Shown here piece by piece: positions 20,457 through 31,536 of a stretch of 64,000 nucleotides of DNA. Under the pieces are notes generated by a model. That model saw only the letters and a program-made list of their open reading frames with translations, ran no database searches and was not told the DNA's origin. The stretch spans positions 31,327,131 through 31,391,130 of the forward strand of contig JAGTTD010000013.1 in the NCBI GenBank assembly GCA_018398585.1, read 5' to 3'. This DNA comes from Simmondsia chinensis. Taxonomy: Eukaryota > Streptophyta > Magnoliopsida > Caryophyllales > Simmondsiaceae. The number at the start of each line of letters is the position of its first letter. Position 1 is the stretch's first letter. A program made the translations under genes and the position numbers.

Positions 20457-22886
20457 GCTGTCTATTAGGATATTTTTTTTAATTATGCCCCCTTTCACTG
20501 CATATGCTACATTTATTTTTGGACGAGCCCTCCCTTGCGTCCATTTCGTTATGTAGTCGGGTTGAGCGTGGCTGTCCTCTACCATGCCTCCACCTCATGT
20601 GATCTGCAACCACTATAGGTCCAATGTACTCCGGCCATAGAGACTGATCGGGAAGGGGGTGAAACAATAGAGCATACGCACTTGCATACATGGTAAGGCT
20701 TAAAAATGGATCAACATACTATCCGTACTCGAGCCGAGATGCGGTACAACATGCCATCACATGTGAGCACGGACGATGAAACAGTTTCCATGTACCACAA
20801 GTGCAACTCCATTCGTTCAGCGTTACAGTTTGCCGAGTCTCTCTTCTGTATCCTGATTCAGTCTGCCTACTCGGAGTTGTTACCTGGAACTCCATAGTGT
20901 TTCGATCAAACAACGTCACTGTATGTCTTCTTGATTTCAAGGTGGCAAGTTCTATTTCAGCAAAGACTTTCGGTGGCCATAAAAAACCCTTTGAAAAATA
21001 TGCCCCGGCTACATCCCTGCGATTGACGAAATATTTATTGCATCGATAAAATGTCATCTCCACAAGGGCAGTTACTGGGAGGGCTCGTCCTACTTTCAAA
21101 ACGCTGTTGAACACTTCCTATATAGTAGTGGTCATGTTGCCATAGCGATAACTACCATCATACGAAAGTGCCCAACGTTCTTTAGGATCCCGTTCAATCC
21201 ACTCTCTGATCTCATCATTGGCGTGTATGAAATCGTAATACAAAGCATCGAACTTCCTCCTGGAAGGTTCCCTCGCCATCTCACTCAACTTCTTCTTCAT
21301 TGTAGCGTTTTGGAATTTGTGATTGAAGTTACTAACAAGGTGGCGAGTGCAGTAACGATGCTGCCCTTCAGGCTCAGGCCAAATGATTGACATCCCATTC
21401 TTGATGCCAGCATGTCGATCAGATATAATACATATCGGTTGGCGAACGCCAGTCACATATGTATGCAGACAAAACAGGAACCAACCCCAACTCCATGCAT
21501 CCTCTTGGTCCACAAGAGCAAAACACAATGGGTATATACCATTGTTAGCGTCGAATGCGACAGCTACCAGCAGCTTCCCCATATATTTCCTATATAAATG
21601 GGTACCATTGATACTGATCAGTGGACGGCAACTCTTGAATCCCTCAATAGATGCACCAAATGCCCAAAAAACTCCACGAAAGATTGCCTCATCTCCCACC
21701 AGGCTTTTATATTGCCAGTCAACAACAATGCGTGGATTTGACTGTTGCAATGCAGTGAGTAGCTTAGATAGCATCGAAAATGCATCCTCATGGGAGCAAA
21801 CAACCCCTCAATCACTTCCTGTTTTGCTATCCATGCCTTTCGATACGAAATGTTGTATCCATGTTGTTGTTGTACTGTTGCTCGAATTGCTGCAATATTC
21901 ATTTTAAGATCAGCAGTCACAATAGGTGACACTATAGTGGCAACAAAATTTGATGTCAAAGCACGGTGGTCTTCCGCCAATATAGTGGTAGAACATGTAT
22001 GTGGCCCCCTCAAAATCGAAATCTCAAACGCCCCTAGTCTTTGTTTGAGCGCCCCATGCAGATACCACTTACATTGTGGTGCTTGCACGCACCTTAGGGC
22101 TACGTAATTAGGCTTCGACCTGTGCACTATATATTCCAGCTTGTTTTTTATGTGCCACTCCTTAACTGCATTGACTAATTCTTCCTTCGTTTGGAACACT
22201 TGTCCCTCCTCCAAGACAGTTCCCGTTGACCGAATTCTTCTACTTTCCTCCCAGTTAGAACATACTGCCCAGTCTGCCCATGAGAAATCTTCGAATTCAG
22301 GAACAAGATCTTGGGCAAATGAAGGCCCGGCACCATCATCATCATCATGTAGTTCATCCTCCTCCTCGTCAAACCCCACATCTTCATCTTCATCGGATGC
22401 CTCGGAATCATTGTTGGCATAAGCCCTATCAAACATGGTTGTGCTTTCGTTTGCAACCATTCCAGCAACCAGTGAAACGCCCACCATTGGACCTCTAGAC
22501 GGACCTAATGCCTCAACTACACTATGCGACACACGATGTTGAGCTCTTCCCGCGACATTCACAGCAGTTACATACAATTCTATGTATGTCGCCCTATTTT
22601 CTAAAGTCATTTCAAACATAGACCTCAATGCCATTAGACAAACGATCTCAATAGGTGTGTATCGCATAGGATTTTGGGATAACAACATTCTCCATGTAAT
22701 CGCAATATCAATTGTGTTATGATCCCAGCCAGTAAATTCATGCATCATTTCCTTCAAATCCGGAAGAGAAATTCCGGACTGCACCCTGAGTATAAACTGC
22801 CTTCCACCCGTGTAATCAACACCATCAACAGTTTACACCATATCTCCATCACAATGACACAACAATGTGACTATGTTGCATGCCAT
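20457..22886 (-). pseudogene. MuDR-type MULE transposase, one frameshift and several stops
   Basis: The start at 22886 reads MACNIVTLLCHCDGDM, followed after one stop by TVDGVDYTGGRQF and a long open stretch to about 21790. That stretch has an acidic tract (NDSEASDEDEDVGFDEEEDE) and the MuDR DNA-binding region (VFQTKEELVNAVKEWHIKNK, HRSKPNYVALRC). A one-base shift near 21790 leads into LSKLLTALQQSNPRIV and the MULE core (PLISINGTHLYRKYMGKLLV, ICIISDRHAGIK). An in-frame TAG at 21118 precedes EVFNSVLKVGRALPV and the SWIM zinc finger WSCTCGTWKLFHRPCSHV. A second TAG precedes YVDPFLSL, and the C-terminal knuckle CSICSERGHN is followed by another stop. The first catalytic Asp of the core (usually I-D-G-T-H) is Asn. 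Confidence 0.9.
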
Positions 22887-22989
22887 AATTTGTAGACTGA
22901 GTCTCAAGTAAACATACAATGTAATATTAATGACATCACAGAGTATCTAACAATATTATATCAAACTAAGAAATGCAACATATTAACTA

Positions 22990-24430
22990 TGTATTATTCA
23001 TATAATATAAAATTTTTATACTATAAATACAAATCCAAATATCTTATTAATTGTGTTACACAGTGGCAGATGCACGTTGGAGGCACCGGAGTGTATATTT
23101 GAGCCTAATGTTTAAAAGGTACGTGTGTTAGTTTGAGCCTCGTAAAAGCTTGATTATGTCCTTTATTTTTCCATCAAAATTATCCTTTTCTAATTATTTT
23201 TAATTCTACTTATATCATTCTATTCTCACACATTTTTTCATAATAACAAATAAATTATTCTAGCAACCTCTTATTCAATATTATATTAACAATTCTAAAT
23301 TGCATCTCTAAATTGTATTTATAGTATAAAAATTTTATATTATATGAATAATATTATATTTTTTCTAACAATTCTTAATGTCTTACAAATTCGAATAACT
23401 TTAAAATAATCGTAATATATATAAAACATAAAATTACATCTCTAAATTGCTCAAAATTTAGAATTTAAATATCTACAAAATTCGTAAGTCAGATTTTAAC
23501 AATTATAATATGTCTACAAAATATTTTAAATACATAAAGGTATTACAAATATTTAAAAGATAAGGTTACATTTCAAAATGTAGCTTTCTAATAACCATAT
23601 AATCAATAATAAGTGAGTATTAATTGTGTTATATTATAGTGCAACACTGAAAAATTATTTAAGCTGCCAAAATAATGAATACATTGAAATAAAACATAAA
23701 TTTTATGATATACTATTATATATAATTTATTCTAGCAACCTCTGATTTAATATTATATTAACAAATAAATTTTATAATATACCATTATATATATCATAAT
23801 TATTATATTAATATTACTAAACAAATCTAATAAAATATATTCTATAACCATGTAATATAATATTTTTTCTAACAATTCTTAATGTCTTACAAATCCGAAT
23901 CACTTTAAAATAATTGTAATATATATAAAAAAAATTTACATCTATAAATTGTTCAAAATAACAAATTTAAATATTTAAAAAATTTGTAAGTCATATTTTA
24001 ATAATTATAATATGTCTACAAAATATTCTAAATACATAAAAGCATTATAAGCATTTAAAAGATAAGTTTATATTTTAAATTATAATTTTTTGAAATACCA
24101 TATAATAAAAAATAAATGAATATAAATGGTGTTACACTAAAGTTTAACACTGAAAAATAATATAAGCTACAAAAAATCATGAATATATTGAAATATAACA
24201 TAAAATATACAATTAATAATTTTTTCAGTATCATATTATTCAATATTATATTAACAAACAAATTTTTTAACTTGCTATTATATATATTATAATTATTATA
24301 TTAATTTTACTGAATCAATCTAATAAGATTACTATAATAACAAATTCCTATAAAATAATATGACATTACAATATAAAAGTATTACAAAATTTAAAAATAA
24401 CAATAATAATGACTTACATAACTGTGAAAA
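22990..24430. repeat. AT-rich tandem repeat inside the MULE
   Basis: A unit of about 470-495 bases occurs roughly two and a third times. TAGCAACCTCTTATTCAATA at 23261 recurs in varied form at 23733, and the CAATATTATATTAAC word at 23276 recurs at 23748 and 24241. TTTTTTCTAACAATTCTTAA occurs at about 23357 and 23863. Non-coding. Confidence 0.7.
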
Positions 24431-24623
24431 TGAAGGGGAGATTGGAAGTTTTGTTCGAGAGGATAATATATTGAAAGATGTATTTAAGTAATTGAGTGTT
24501 GTGAAAAATATTAGAGAAATTGGTGGTATTTATAGAGGTAAAAGTGAGGATGAAGGGGATGAAAAAGATGAAAATGGAGGGAGAAAGATGGGGTCACGGG
24601 TTGCCATAGGGTTCACAGGTGCA

Positions 24624-24832
24624 GGGGGGTTTGGGCGTCCGTACGCCATGGCAGTGATGCGTACGGACAAACGACCTCCGAAAGGCCTGCAATCTTTTTC
24701 CCGAGCAGACGCCGTTCGAAACGGCGTTTGCTGATCAAGCTACAGTAAAGTGTGCTATTTTGGTAAATATTTTTCTAATTATGCCATTTTGGTAAATTTT
24801 TTTGCAAAATGTGCTACTTTGGTAATTTATTC
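24624..24832 (-). repeat. Right terminal inverted repeat of the MULE
   Basis: It is the inverse counterpart of 17709-17931 with point differences. It includes GACGCCGTTCGAAACGGCGT and ends GGTAATTTATTC. Confidence 0.9.
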
Positions 24833-24984
24833 ATAGTTGTACTTTAGTACCTGAGTTTTGGTGAAACAATCTGTCACCTAGGAGTAGCAAGACGGAGATC
24901 GGTCAAGCCATCCGGTTAAAAAAAAAAAAAGAAGTTGGTGAAGAAGAGCGAAAAATGTTAAAAATGTTGATAAGCTTCACGCTG

Positions 24985-25349
24985 TAGAGTGTGAGTGAGA
25001 TTCGAAAAAAAGCTTGGACTGAGTTTTGATGGTGATGAATCGATTGTGATTATGCATAATGCAGTGATTGATTAGGGAATTGGTTGGGTTGATTCCTTGT
25101 CAAACTCATTCCCAGCTGTGGTACGTTGGCTCATTCCCCCCATTTCTTGTCCACATATCCTCTCTAATGGTGGTCGTAGTCATACCGCCTGTTGGTTTTT
25201 TCCTGTAATTGTCCTGTAATCCTTGTTTCTTAGTCTGTTACACTGTTTTTGTCTCTGTTTTGATCCCCGCCTTTATACCGGTTGACTAAAGTTTCGTTAG
25301 TAGGAGTCGCCTGCTTTATATTGCGACTTTATCGCTAATTATCGAAAAA
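24985..25349 (+). mobile_element. L1-like ORF1-to-3'UTR fragment
   Basis: A coding remnant VRFEKKLGLSFDGDESIVIM followed by HNAVID and a TAG (25069-25071) resembles the ORF1-type C-terminus at 44074. A 3' UTR of about 275 bases follows, ending TTGCGACTTTATCGCTAATT-ATC and a short A-tail at 25349. No endonuclease or RT sequence lies between the stop and the tail. The paralogue is at 59700-60076. Confidence 0.7.
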
Positions 25350-25730
25350 GCTTGTCGGTTATATAGCTAAATTGCACACCATGATTCAGTGTCGTGTCTA
25401 TTTGAGTTTATTGAACCTATGTGCAAAGTTTGATTTAGGTTCACAGTGCTTTAGAATTTTGATGCATGCCTTTATATATACAGTAGGATTCTGTGTGTTA
25501 TGTGACCTTTGTAAATTGTTACATGTACTATCCTCTAAAGTCTAAATAGAGAAAACTAGTTCTGCTTCCCTTCACGGCTGCATCCAAGCTTTGACAAACC
25601 CCAAAATTCGGTCTCCTATTTCCTCCCATTCTTCTTTTATATTGAGTGTGTGTTATTTCCATTTCAGTTTTCGGTTGTGGCCCTAAGGGGAAAGATTATT
25701 GATCATCTCGTTCATGCATAAAAGAAAGGT

Positions 25731-26185
25731 ACCCCTCCTGTCCGGATTTTCACCCACCAAACCGGATTTTCTTTCCCCTTTCCAGTGATGTTGGCTCGGT
25801 ACCCCTCCTATCCGGTACCATCTCTCCTGCCTGGTGGTACCTTGCTTGCATTACCGGGCGAGGGGGGGGGGGGGGGGGGGGGGGGCTCCCCTCCTGTCCT
25901 CCACCCTCTTCCAGGTCTTCGTTTGTCTTATGTGAGGTGTTTCAGTGTGTGTATCTGCTCCGGCTCTGTCTGTTGCCCTTCTAGTTTTGGTCTCTGATTG
26001 TTTTTTCTGTTTTGGGTTTTTTTGTTATTTTTCCGATTTTGTGTTGTTTTGGTGCCTATTCCAATTGTGCTTTTTCCTGTTTGTTCCGTTTTTTGTACCC
26101 ACTTCCTTTTACGGGGTGGCTCAGGGCTCGCTTTGTCAAGTTGCGTGTTTGTACTTCTGTTATGCTGATAGTTATCGGAAAAAAA
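25731..26185 (+). mobile_element. Short L1-type retroposon with poly-G tract
   Basis: This 455-bp insert is flanked by an exact 15-bp target duplication, GCATAAAAGAAAGGT, at 25716-25730 and 26186-26200. It ends GATAGTTATCGG plus A-tail. Its last 60 bases (GGCTCAGGGCTCGCTTTGTC) resemble the L1-like 3' end at 55375-55480. It contains 24 consecutive G at 25862-25885. The open frames across it are low-complexity and I do not call a protein. The paralogue is at 60460-60953. Confidence 0.75.
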
Positions 26186-26734
26186 GCATAAAAGAAAGGT
26201 TAATTATAATTTAGCATCCCAGAGTTTGATTAAGTTAATTAATTAGCATGTTTGTGAGGAGAAAATCGCTCGGAAGCAGATGTGGAAATGAATTAATCAT
26301 GACCAAGGGGTCAATCATGTTAGAACCGTGATTAACGTCAATCAATCATTTGTGATATTTTTTTGTATTTTTGGTGTACTTGACTTCAGTTTCTAATTTA
26401 TGTGGATTCTACCAATGCTTCAATTAAAGAGACTTTATAATTATTCAAAGTAAATATAGCATATGGACCCATATCAAGTGCCAGTTTGGGTGGAGCCGTG
26501 TGAAACACTCTTCAAACAACTCACTTTAAACATTTAAGAGTTGAGAATTGGGGTGGAAATAGGCTTGAGAGCCATGGACCCTACTTTCAGCGCGTTTCAA
26601 TCAGGTGGTTTGCCTAACAGCCTGGACTCAAGATAACTCCATCAAAATCAAACCCGACAAAGGTTAGATGAAGTGAAATAATTTCAGTCATCAATCTAAG
26701 ATTAACTCAATCAATTTCAGGTCCTGGTAGTCAA

Positions 26735-26990
26735 AACATTAGACCAAGGCCTGTTTTTGGCGTTTTGCTTCCGAATTCTGTTTTAAGGTTGGCCTTTTTT
26801 TTTTTTTTTTTTCCTTTTTCTTGGATGCTTATGTTTTTAGGTTTGTTGTTATGTGGTTTTCGGGTAGCCTTTTTTGGTTCTGAGCGTCTTGTGTCGTTTA
26901 AGTGGTGGTTTTCTGTTGGTGTGGTTTGTTTTCTGCCTTCTAGCTCTCTCCTGCACTGTTTTTTGGGCCTGTACTCCAATTATTAAAAAA
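26735..26990 (+). mobile_element. L1-type 3'-end fragment
   Basis: The T/G-rich sequence (GCCTGTTTTTGGCGTTTTGC, GTTATGTGGTTTTCGGGTAG, TTTTTTGGGCCTGTACTCC) ends AATTATTAAAAAAAAAC. It has the composition and A-tail of the other L1-like 3' UTRs here. It is present in both duplication copies. Confidence 0.5.
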
Positions 26991-27664
26991 AAACAAAAGA
27001 AGTTAAATTCACTCTAATATTGAATGCAACAACTATATCAGAAAGCATGTAAAATATACCTTCTCAATCACTGCCACACCACTTTTATTGTATTCCAAAG
27101 CAATGTAAAATTACAGTGTAACCTACTCCCACGAAAACGAAAGACAGGGCACAAGTGTGAGTCAAAATATGAAAGAAACGATTCTGATTTTGTTGTGAAA
27201 CACCTACCCAAGTTTTCGATTCTCATGTTTATAGATTCTAAAATTAACTACCCCTGAAAGTTTCAAGTTTACAAGCCTTTTCTCTAAGGGTTTGAGATCT
27301 CCATGTTCGGTTGAAATTCTGCCAAAGATGGAGTTTGTCGAGGGGTGGAGTACTTTTTCCCCCACATCATCTTCTATTTAATGACTGTCTTTGAGACCTC
27401 GTTAGCTTTTGCATCCCCTGTAGTTGCCTCGAGTTGAAACTTTGTTTTATGGAAATGATATCTTGCCTTTGAGTGCGCGTCTCCCTTGAGTTATTTCTTT
27501 AGTCAAGTTGCCTACAAACTTCGTATTTAAAATTTTTTATCTATTAGTTTAGGTGAAATAATTTTTTAATTTAAAATTTCAAGTGTGATGTTAGCTTTTT
27601 GATGCGTATGAAGCCACCTTTTAGTGTACGACATCACCTTCCAGCATACATTACCCTTCTGTCT

Positions 27665-27835
27665 TTTTTTTTTTTTTTTTTTATAAATAATTGATAGGGA
27701 TGAAGTACCCTCCAAAGATTACACGATGCAACATTGTACAACATGAAATAAAACGAACAACAAGAACCAAAAAACGGAAGTGCCCTTCCATTGTATGATT
27801 TCATCTTTCTGTAAAATCTTGTCAAGGAATTATCA
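27665..27835 (-). mobile_element. L1-type 3'-end fragment
   Basis: A T-run is followed by ATAAATAATTGATAGGGATG and AAGTACCCTCCAAAG. Read on the minus strand, this is a 3' UTR with A-tail of the local L1-like type. The paralogue is at 62427-62590. Confidence 0.5.
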
Positions 27836-27959
27836 CCAATTGGACTAAAAAATTATCTCATCTCAACCAAAAAACTAAAAAAATTCAAACATAAAATTTA
27901 TACCCTAAAAATAATTTCACTGTAATACGAAGTATTAAAATGTAAGATTATTTGAGAAT

Positions 27960-28500
27960 GGTCGCTATACTCTTCTCATTGTGTCAATCTAGTCCATGTA
28001 CCTTTAATTATGGCAATTTAGTCCATCGGCAATTTATATTGTGTCAATTTAGTCCTTTGGTCAAATTTAACTTACATTATTGACATAATTTTTAACAAGA
28101 CAATTATGTTAGATGCAAATAAGCCACTAGAAATCTACTCATTGACTCAATGTAATTCAATCCATGGTTGAATTATTAAAATCTTAACACAAATTTTACT
28201 CTAGGGACTAAGACCTAGGAGGGTACCAACACGCAAGCACTGGATCCCATTAAAACTCCAAAGTTAAGCATGCTTCGGCGAGAGTAGTACCAAGATGGAT
28301 GATTTCCAGGGAAGTCCTCGTGCTGCACTCCTTAGGTTGGGGGTTCTCGGAAACAATCTCCCTTCAGGGTGCTACCCCAAAGGGGTAAGGCTGCATACAT
28401 CTACCCCTCTCCAGACCTGCTTAGTTTAAATTGGCATGATTAAAATTACAAGGACTAAATTGACACAATTGACAAAATATAGGGACCTTTGATATTAACG
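27960..28500. repeat. MULE-type MITE relic interrupted by a 5S SINE
   Basis: Left words GTCAATCTAGTCCATGTACC and TTTGGTCAAATTTAACTTAC are mirrored at the right by ACTAAATTGACACAATTGAC and AGGGACCTTTGATATTAA. The SINE at 28215-28428 interrupts the right arm. Confidence 0.6.
28215..28428 (+). mobile_element. 5S rRNA-derived SINE, 3'-shortened
   Basis: This copy has the longest 5S head in the set: GAGGGTACCAACACGCAAGC-ACTGGATCCCATTAAAACTC, then AAGTTAAGCATGCTTCGGCG, GAGTAGTACCAAGATGGATG, GGGAAGTCCTCGTGCTGCAC. It is followed by TTAGGTTGGGGGTTCTCGGA, AAGGGGTAAGGCTGCATACA and TCTCCAGACCTGCTTA. The GCGGGAGCC word and the TTG tail are missing. It lies inside a MITE; the paralogue is at 62970-63180. 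Confidence 0.75.
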
Positions 28501-28769
28501 ACTCTAAAATAAAATTTACGAATAAAAATAAAAATATTTGTTTCATCGTAACGCATGGACCTAGTCAATTGATAAACATTTTATATTATAGTCTCATCGT
28601 CGGCAATTTAAAGAGGATTAAATCAATGTTAAAAGTTCTTTTTAATAAGTTACTGAAAAAGTAAAAATTAAGACATCTATTTATAAAAATAAAAAAAATA
28701 CTAGAGTTATTTATATTTTAGTACCTGATATTTGTAAAAATAATAAAAAGATCACTGAACCTTTAAGTT

Positions 28770-28770
<1 letters not shown>

Positions 28771-28810
<40 letters not shown>
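28771..28810. repeat. 40-base T homopolymer
   Basis: An unbroken T run. The paralogous site at 63521-63548 is shorter and interrupted by A. Confidence 0.9.
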
Positions 28811-28812
<2 letters not shown>

Positions 28813-29262
28813 AAACTCATATTTTAGTCCTAGGACCTCTCTGATATGATGAAGTCATATTACGAGGAAAAACTTATGTGACAGTTCACCTTAAATTACT
28901 TGTACAGTATATTAACGTAACTTCCTCACTTGACGTGGCAGGTCATTTTAAATACCCACTAAAGTTAAGGGAATATTAACGGTTGAGAGTGGAAGTTTTT
29001 CTCTTGTTTTATTTTAAAAAAGGGTCATGATGGGTATTGTCGTCAAAATATTGCAGCGGATATGTAAAGTGATGGGCCATATCAGCTTTCTTTCTGGAAT
29101 ATGATATCATCATATTAGAAAGGATTTTATTTATCAATACGAAGAAAATCTAAAATACTAAAAACTAAATAAAAAATCAGTGACTTTTTTTATAAATTTT
29201 TTAAATTTTGAAATATTGAAATGTAAATAATTCTTAAAGTTTATCATTTACCATTTCAACAA

Positions 29263-29534
29263 TATGAGGATAGCCAATCTAGTGTAACCACGGTCACCAT
29301 TGTCAATCTTTTCTCACCTCGATAAATAAAATAAAGGGAATTATTATTTAATCTGAGGTTTAAAAATTTATCATTTTTATATATTATAATATTTTAATAT
29401 ATATAATTAGATTTGTTGAAGTTTCAAAATTTTGTTACCTAGTTCAGTACTCTATATAATAAAATATTTTAGGGTAAATAAATTATATTTTATCGAAATA
29501 TGATTATGATTGTTCTAAAACTCTTACCAAATAT
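29263..29534. other. AT-rich spacer
   Basis: No gene or element was recognised. Confidence 0.5.
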
Positions 29535-29985
29535 CCAAAAACAACAACCACAAACCCAGTGCCTCAACAGCTCCCGCCAATACAAGGCCTGAGGAATGAG
29601 ATGTATGCAGCCTTACGCCTTTCGAGGACCCCTAACTTGAAAAGCGTAAAAACAACGGAACAGAAAGAGCATAAAATATTAATAAGTAACAAGCAGCAAA
29701 GCACAGAGCACCATGAAGCAACCAACAACACATAGCAATAACAAATATAAGTAAACAGGCATACATATAAGCCTAAAGGCGCTAAGACTAGCTTGGTTGT
29801 GCTCCTCTATTCTAAACCGTTATATCAACTACAACTATGCTAACTCTCTACTCAGCTTGATCTAAGACTATATCCTCATTTAGGTTTAAGGTCAATGCCT
29901 AATCGAATTACCGAATATCCAGGAATAGAAAAAAATAATAGCATCTTCACCTAATCAATTAAATTAGGAATAAATCATGATTATG
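29535..29985 (-). mobile_element. RTE LINE 3' fragment
   Basis: On the minus strand the end of the RTE coding region is recognisable (LTLNLNEDIVLDQAE, compare DLTHLNL...MALDRA in the other copies). A long 3' UTR follows, then TTAGGGGTCCTCGAAAGGCG, TAAGGCTGCATACATCTCAT, GGCGGGAGCTGTTGAGGCAC and a TTGTGGTTGTTGTTTTT tail (29535-29551). It is 5'-truncated. Confidence 0.7.
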
Positions 29986-30094
29986 ATTGATAATAAATCT
30001 AAGAATGTTAAATTTATTAAATTTATATAATAAATCATATATATGTCAAAATCATTACGTTGTAGTAATATTAATGTTTTATAAAATTAAAAAA

Positions 30095-30400
30095 AAGGTT
30101 ATTTTTATCATTACTCATTTTGCTTTTCTGATATGCCAATTTAGTCCCTGAATATTTAATTGTCTTAAATTAGTTCTTGTATATTTGAAATTAAACAATA
30201 TGTATTTAATGAAATTGTAATATTAATTAGTTAATGCGACAAACATATACAAGTGCTAATAAAATGAACGATTCAGTCGAAATTAATGTTAATTTATATC
30301 TTGGACTTAATTGAAATAATTTTAATTGTACAGAGAAATACAATTGAAAGTATACAGACTAAATTGACGAAATCTATAAAGCAGACTAATTACTCAAATA
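30095..30400. repeat. Degenerate MULE-type MITE relic
   Basis: GGTTATTTTTATCATTACTC and GCCAATTTAGTCCCTGAATA at the left face TACAGACTAAATTGACGAAA and TACTCAAATAATCC at the right. It belongs to the family of 10661-11060. Confidence 0.5.
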
Positions 30401-30429
30401 ATCCTAATTTTTAAGTCTTGCATTAGACA

Positions 30430-30625
30430 TATATATACATTGAGCGGTAAGACTAACTTAGTTGTGCTCCTTTCTAAACGGCTATATCGATTACACATTA
30501 GCTCGATCTGAGGTCATCTCTTTAGCTAGGTTTGGATAGATGAGGTCATGTCTAATAGAATTACCAAATATCTAAGAATAAAAAAATAATAGCATCTTCA
30601 CCTAATCAATTAAATTAGAAAAAAA
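30430..30625 (-). mobile_element. RTE LINE C-terminal coding fragment
   Basis: The minus strand reads RHDLIYPNLAKEMTSDRAN, the conserved end of the RTE polyprotein (compare IRQDLTHLNL near 4640). It is followed by UTR-like sequence similar to 29765-29980. The TTG tail is not present here. Confidence 0.65.
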
Positions 30626-30644
30626 GAAAAAACAAATTATAGTG

Positions 30645-30900
30645 TAGTTTAGGTTGCTGGCTGCTAGTGATGAAATTTGCCGGCGACATGGTGGGGAACA
30701 GGGCGTGAGAGATGGGGGGAGAGAGAAAGGGGTATATGGCAAAGGGAGCACTGTAAGAGAGAGAAAATGGGCCGGCATGGCGAGGCAGCAGCAGTGGCGG
30801 CGGAGGTATGGTGGCGAGTTGGCGGCACTGTTGCTGATGACTTGGTGGGGGATATGAGGGAGAGAAAGAAGGGGTGTAAGCGGGAAATTATTTTTTTTTA
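30645..30900. other. GA-rich, GC-elevated segment
   Basis: GAGAGAGAAAGGGG-like runs and GGCGGCGG words stand out from the AT-rich surroundings. The open frames here (30654-30857, 30677-30901) are low-complexity and not supported as genes. Confidence 0.4.
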
Positions 30901-31164
30901 ATGTCTAACGAATTTTAGTCTTCCATTACAATGAGAAACTAAGATCTCTCTCTCATCTTTTCATGTTCTCACTAGAATTGCTCCCTGTATATATATATAT
31001 AGGGAGTGGCTAGAATAGGAATGGAAGTTCTGTAAGAATATGAGAAAATTTAATCTACCACGTAAATCTATGTATATTTTTTTTTTCTCATTGAATCTTT
31101 CGTTATTTTGTTGCATTTCCTAAAAATTTTCCTCCTCTGTATTGTTTATTTGCATGACATGAAT

Positions 31165-31275
31165 ATGAGTTATTGTAGTTGGTGTAGTGGTTAAACTATC
31201 CACCCTTCAATCGAGAGGTCGTGGGTTTAAAGCTTAATCCTAGACCTTCTCTCAAAATTGTTCAAGTTATGTTTG
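31165..31275 (+). mobile_element. tRNA-derived SINE relic or tRNA pseudogene
   Basis: AGTTGGTGTAGTGGTTAAAC matches the Pol III A box (TGGYNNAGTGG), and GGTCGTGGGTTTAAAGCTTA about 35 bases later is a decayed B box. No acceptor stem or clean anticodon arm is formed and no tail is evident. Confidence 0.45.
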
Positions 31276-31536
31276 ATTTAGCTGCAAAAAGATGAAAAAA
31301 TTATTTTATAACTGAACAAACAAAGCCTAAAGTCCTTTATAATAAGTGAACCATGTAAATAACTCGTTCTTTATAAATTAAATAATGTCCTTCCCTTCGA
31401 ATAAGTATTATCTTATACTATTTCTGATGCATGATACATGAGTAATATTATTGCCGTAGCAAAATTGTTATCGCTAGAGTAAAATTGTAGTTTTCAGAGG
31501 CAATTTTGTGATTTTCATTATTTATAAGTTATATCA

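Larger units (their letters stand above)
17709..24832 (-). mobile_element. Mutator-like element (MULE) carrying a plant-mobile-domain gene
   Basis: This 7.1-kb element has ~210-bp inverted repeats (17709-17931 and 24624-24832), both starting GAATAAATTACCAAAGTAGC. It is absent from the paralogous site in D2 (near 59563). It carries two minus-strand genes in tandem: a MuDR-type transposase (20457-22886) and a plant-mobile-domain gene (18169-20343). The flanks share only CATA-like bases, so the expected 9-bp target duplication is decayed. 22990-24430 is AT-rich tandem repeat. Confidence 0.9.
24833..29262. repeat. Segmental duplication D1, right part
   Basis: This part matches 59564-64000 base for base over most lines, from GTACCTGAGTTTTGGTGAAA to TTTACCATTTCAACAA at the window end. 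The partner may continue beyond the window. It contains an L1-like fragment, a poly-G retroposon, two more L1-type tails and a 5S SINE, all shared by both copies and hence older than the duplication. Confidence 0.9.

Noticed and set aside
22141..22422. Plus-strand Ser-rich frame opposite the transposase
   Set aside because: It is the antisense reading of the acidic tract of the transposase.
25785..26214. Two overlapping frames across the poly-G retroposon (also 60514-60936)
   Set aside because: They depend on the length of an unstable G run, differ in frame between paralogues and show no domain.
30654..30901. Overlapping Gly/Arg/Trp-rich frames
   Set aside because: Low-complexity GA-rich DNA kept open by composition; no domain.
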